Of a stretch of DNA of 5,850 bases, positions 5,122-5,850 are shown in pieces. The stretch spans positions 1-5,850 of the forward strand of contig CADCWB010000028.1 of NCBI GenBank assembly GCA_902806295.1, in the 5' to 3' direction. A model generated the notes under the pieces. It saw only the letters and a list, made by a program, of their open reading frames with translations. It was not told where the DNA came from and made no database searches. This DNA comes from an uncultured Sphingomonas sp. GTDB lineage: Bacteria; Pseudomonadota; Alphaproteobacteria; Sphingomonadales; Sphingomonadaceae. Position numbers and translations under genes: made by a program. The stretch's first letter is position 1. Every line of letters starts with the position of its first letter.

Positions 5122-5688
5122 CTGGTCAAGCTCAACAAGATCTACACCCGTACCGGCGACGGCGGCAGCGCCGGGCTGGTCGACGGCAGCCGGGTCAGCA
5201 AGGGCTGCCCGCGCATGGCCGCGATCGGCGACGTGGACGAGGCGAACTCAGCGATTGGGATCGCCACGACCTTGGTCGAGGGCGAGGTCGCATCGGCGCT
5301 GGAGCGCATCCAGAACGAATTGTTCGATCTTGGCGCCGATCTCGCGACGCCCGAAGGGATCGAGGGCGCGCTGCGCATCCAGCCGGAGCAAGTCACGCGG
5401 CTGGAAGGCGAGATTGACCGCATGAACGAAGCGCTGGCGCCGTTGACCAGCTTCATCCTGCCCGGCGGCTCCCCGGCCGTTGCGGCGCTACACCTCGCGC
5501 GCGCCGTGGTGCGCCGGGCCGAACGGGCGGCGGTGACATTGAGCACGGCCGAGCGGATCAACCCCGGCGTTCTCGCCTACCTCAATCGGCTATCCGACCA
5601 TCTGTTCGTTGCCGCCCGCCATGTCGCAGCCGGGCAGGGCGGCGACGTGCTGTGGGTGCCTGGCGCAACCCGCGACCAAAAGCGATAG
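5122..5688 (+). CDS. pduO: PduO-type cob(I)alamin adenosyltransferase, apparent CTG start
   Basis: The 188-residue protein is an ATP:cob(I)alamin adenosyltransferase of the PduO/MMAB family, which transfers the 5'-deoxyadenosyl group of ATP to cob(I)alamin to make adenosylcobalamin. Family features are the N-terminal ATP-binding KIYTRTGDGG (residues 6-15), IGDVDEANSAIG (35-46), the ATP/cobalamin-contacting RRAER (131-135) and the late YLNRLSDHLF (153-162). The usual second Asp of GDDG is Gly here. No ATG, GTG or TTG exists in frame between the stop at 5095-5097 and the ATP-binding motif. The family's usual first residues (M)VKLNKIYTRTGD align exactly with CTG at 5122. Starting at ATG 5215 would delete the ATP-binding loop. 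Translation may couple to the HIG1 gene, which ends one base before the CTG. Confidence 0.93.
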   Translation: MVKLNKIYTRTGDGGSAGLVDGSRVSKGCPRMAAIGDVDEANSAIGIATTLVEGEVASALERIQNELFDLGADLATPEGIEGALRIQPEQVTRLEGEIDRMNEALAPLTSFILPGGSPAVAALHLARAVVRRAERAAVTLSTAERINPGVLAYLNRLSDHLFVAARHVAAGQGGDVLWVPGATRDQKR

Positions 5689-5739
5689 GGACCTTTCGGG
5701 CGCGCAGGCGTTAGCAAGCGGACCATAAGGAAGTCGCTG

Positions 5740-5850
5740 ATGCCGCTGACTGCCATCGCCCTCAATTGCACGCTCAAGGCTTCAAGTGGGGAACCGTCAT
5801 CTACCGACGTCATGATTGGGCTGGTCGCTCAGGCGCTCGGCAAATACGAT
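5740..5850 (+). CDS. Flavodoxin-like / NAD(P)H-dependent FMN reductase family protein, 5' fragment
   Basis: The first 37 codons run off the right edge. The N-terminus (LTAIALNCTLKASSGEPSSTDVMIGLV) resembles the flavodoxin-like reductase family, in which a short beta strand is followed by a phosphate-binding loop rich in Ser/Thr and then a helix. AAGGA at 5727-5731 precedes the ATG by eight bases. It follows the adenosyltransferase by 51 bases on the same strand, so it could be co-transcribed. A flavin reductase could supply electrons for cob(II)alamin reduction, but that link is speculation from position. Assignment rests on a short stretch. Confidence 0.65.
   Translation, partial: MPLTAIALNCTLKASSGEPSSTDVMIGLVAQALGKYD

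Noticed and set aside
4167..5138. 323-codon minus-strand frame opposite gluQ and the HIG1 gene
   Set aside because: It spans two well-supported plus-strand genes and its composition (His, Gly, Asp rich) is typical of antisense frames in GC-rich DNA.
5689..5739. Possible terminator between the adenosyltransferase and the flavodoxin-like gene
   Set aside because: No stable GC-rich stem followed by a T-run is visible in these 51 bases.

Overview
The window is GC-rich DNA with dense gene packing. Protein similarity recalled from known families points to an alphaproteobacterium of the Sphingomonadales (Sphingomonas-like). The strongest pointers are the HNH endonuclease beginning VYHPDL, the small proline-rich lipoprotein, and the run gluQ / HIG1-type membrane protein / PduO-type adenosyltransferase. 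No tRNA, rRNA, CRISPR array, insertion sequence or phage gene is visible. The content is mostly conserved chromosomal housekeeping, and I found no convincing new multi-gene system.

Left part (1-1574, minus strand): the main body of a PHB-depolymerase-family (LpqC-like) esterase runs off the left edge. It has no canonical start codon, although a good Shine-Dalgarno sequence sits just ahead of an in-frame ATC. A 122-base gap holding two inverted repeats separates it from a TlpA-like thioredoxin lipoprotein.

Middle part (1573-3342): a small LptM-like lipoprotein starts head-to-head with tlpA; in one plausible reading the two start codons share a CATG. It is translationally coupled (ATGA overlap) to galU, which makes UDP-glucose for the cell envelope. 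galU overlaps by 26 bases, tail to tail, with a stand-alone receiver-domain protein whose phosphoacceptor aspartate appears to be glutamate. A CtrA-box-like sequence lies just upstream of that receiver gene.

Right part (3343-5850): an HNH endonuclease (minus strand, GTG start) diverges from an apparent plus-strand operon. That operon holds gluQ (tRNA-Asp queuosine glutamylation), a HIG1-type two-helix membrane protein, a PduO-type cob(I)alamin adenosyltransferase apparently starting at CTG, and the first 37 codons of a flavodoxin-like reductase.

The most checkable oddities are the two conserved genes without ATG/GTG/TTG starts, the D-to-E receiver, the imperfect hairpin behind tlpA, and the tight tlpA/lipoprotein junction where argH would be expected by my recollection of related genomes.
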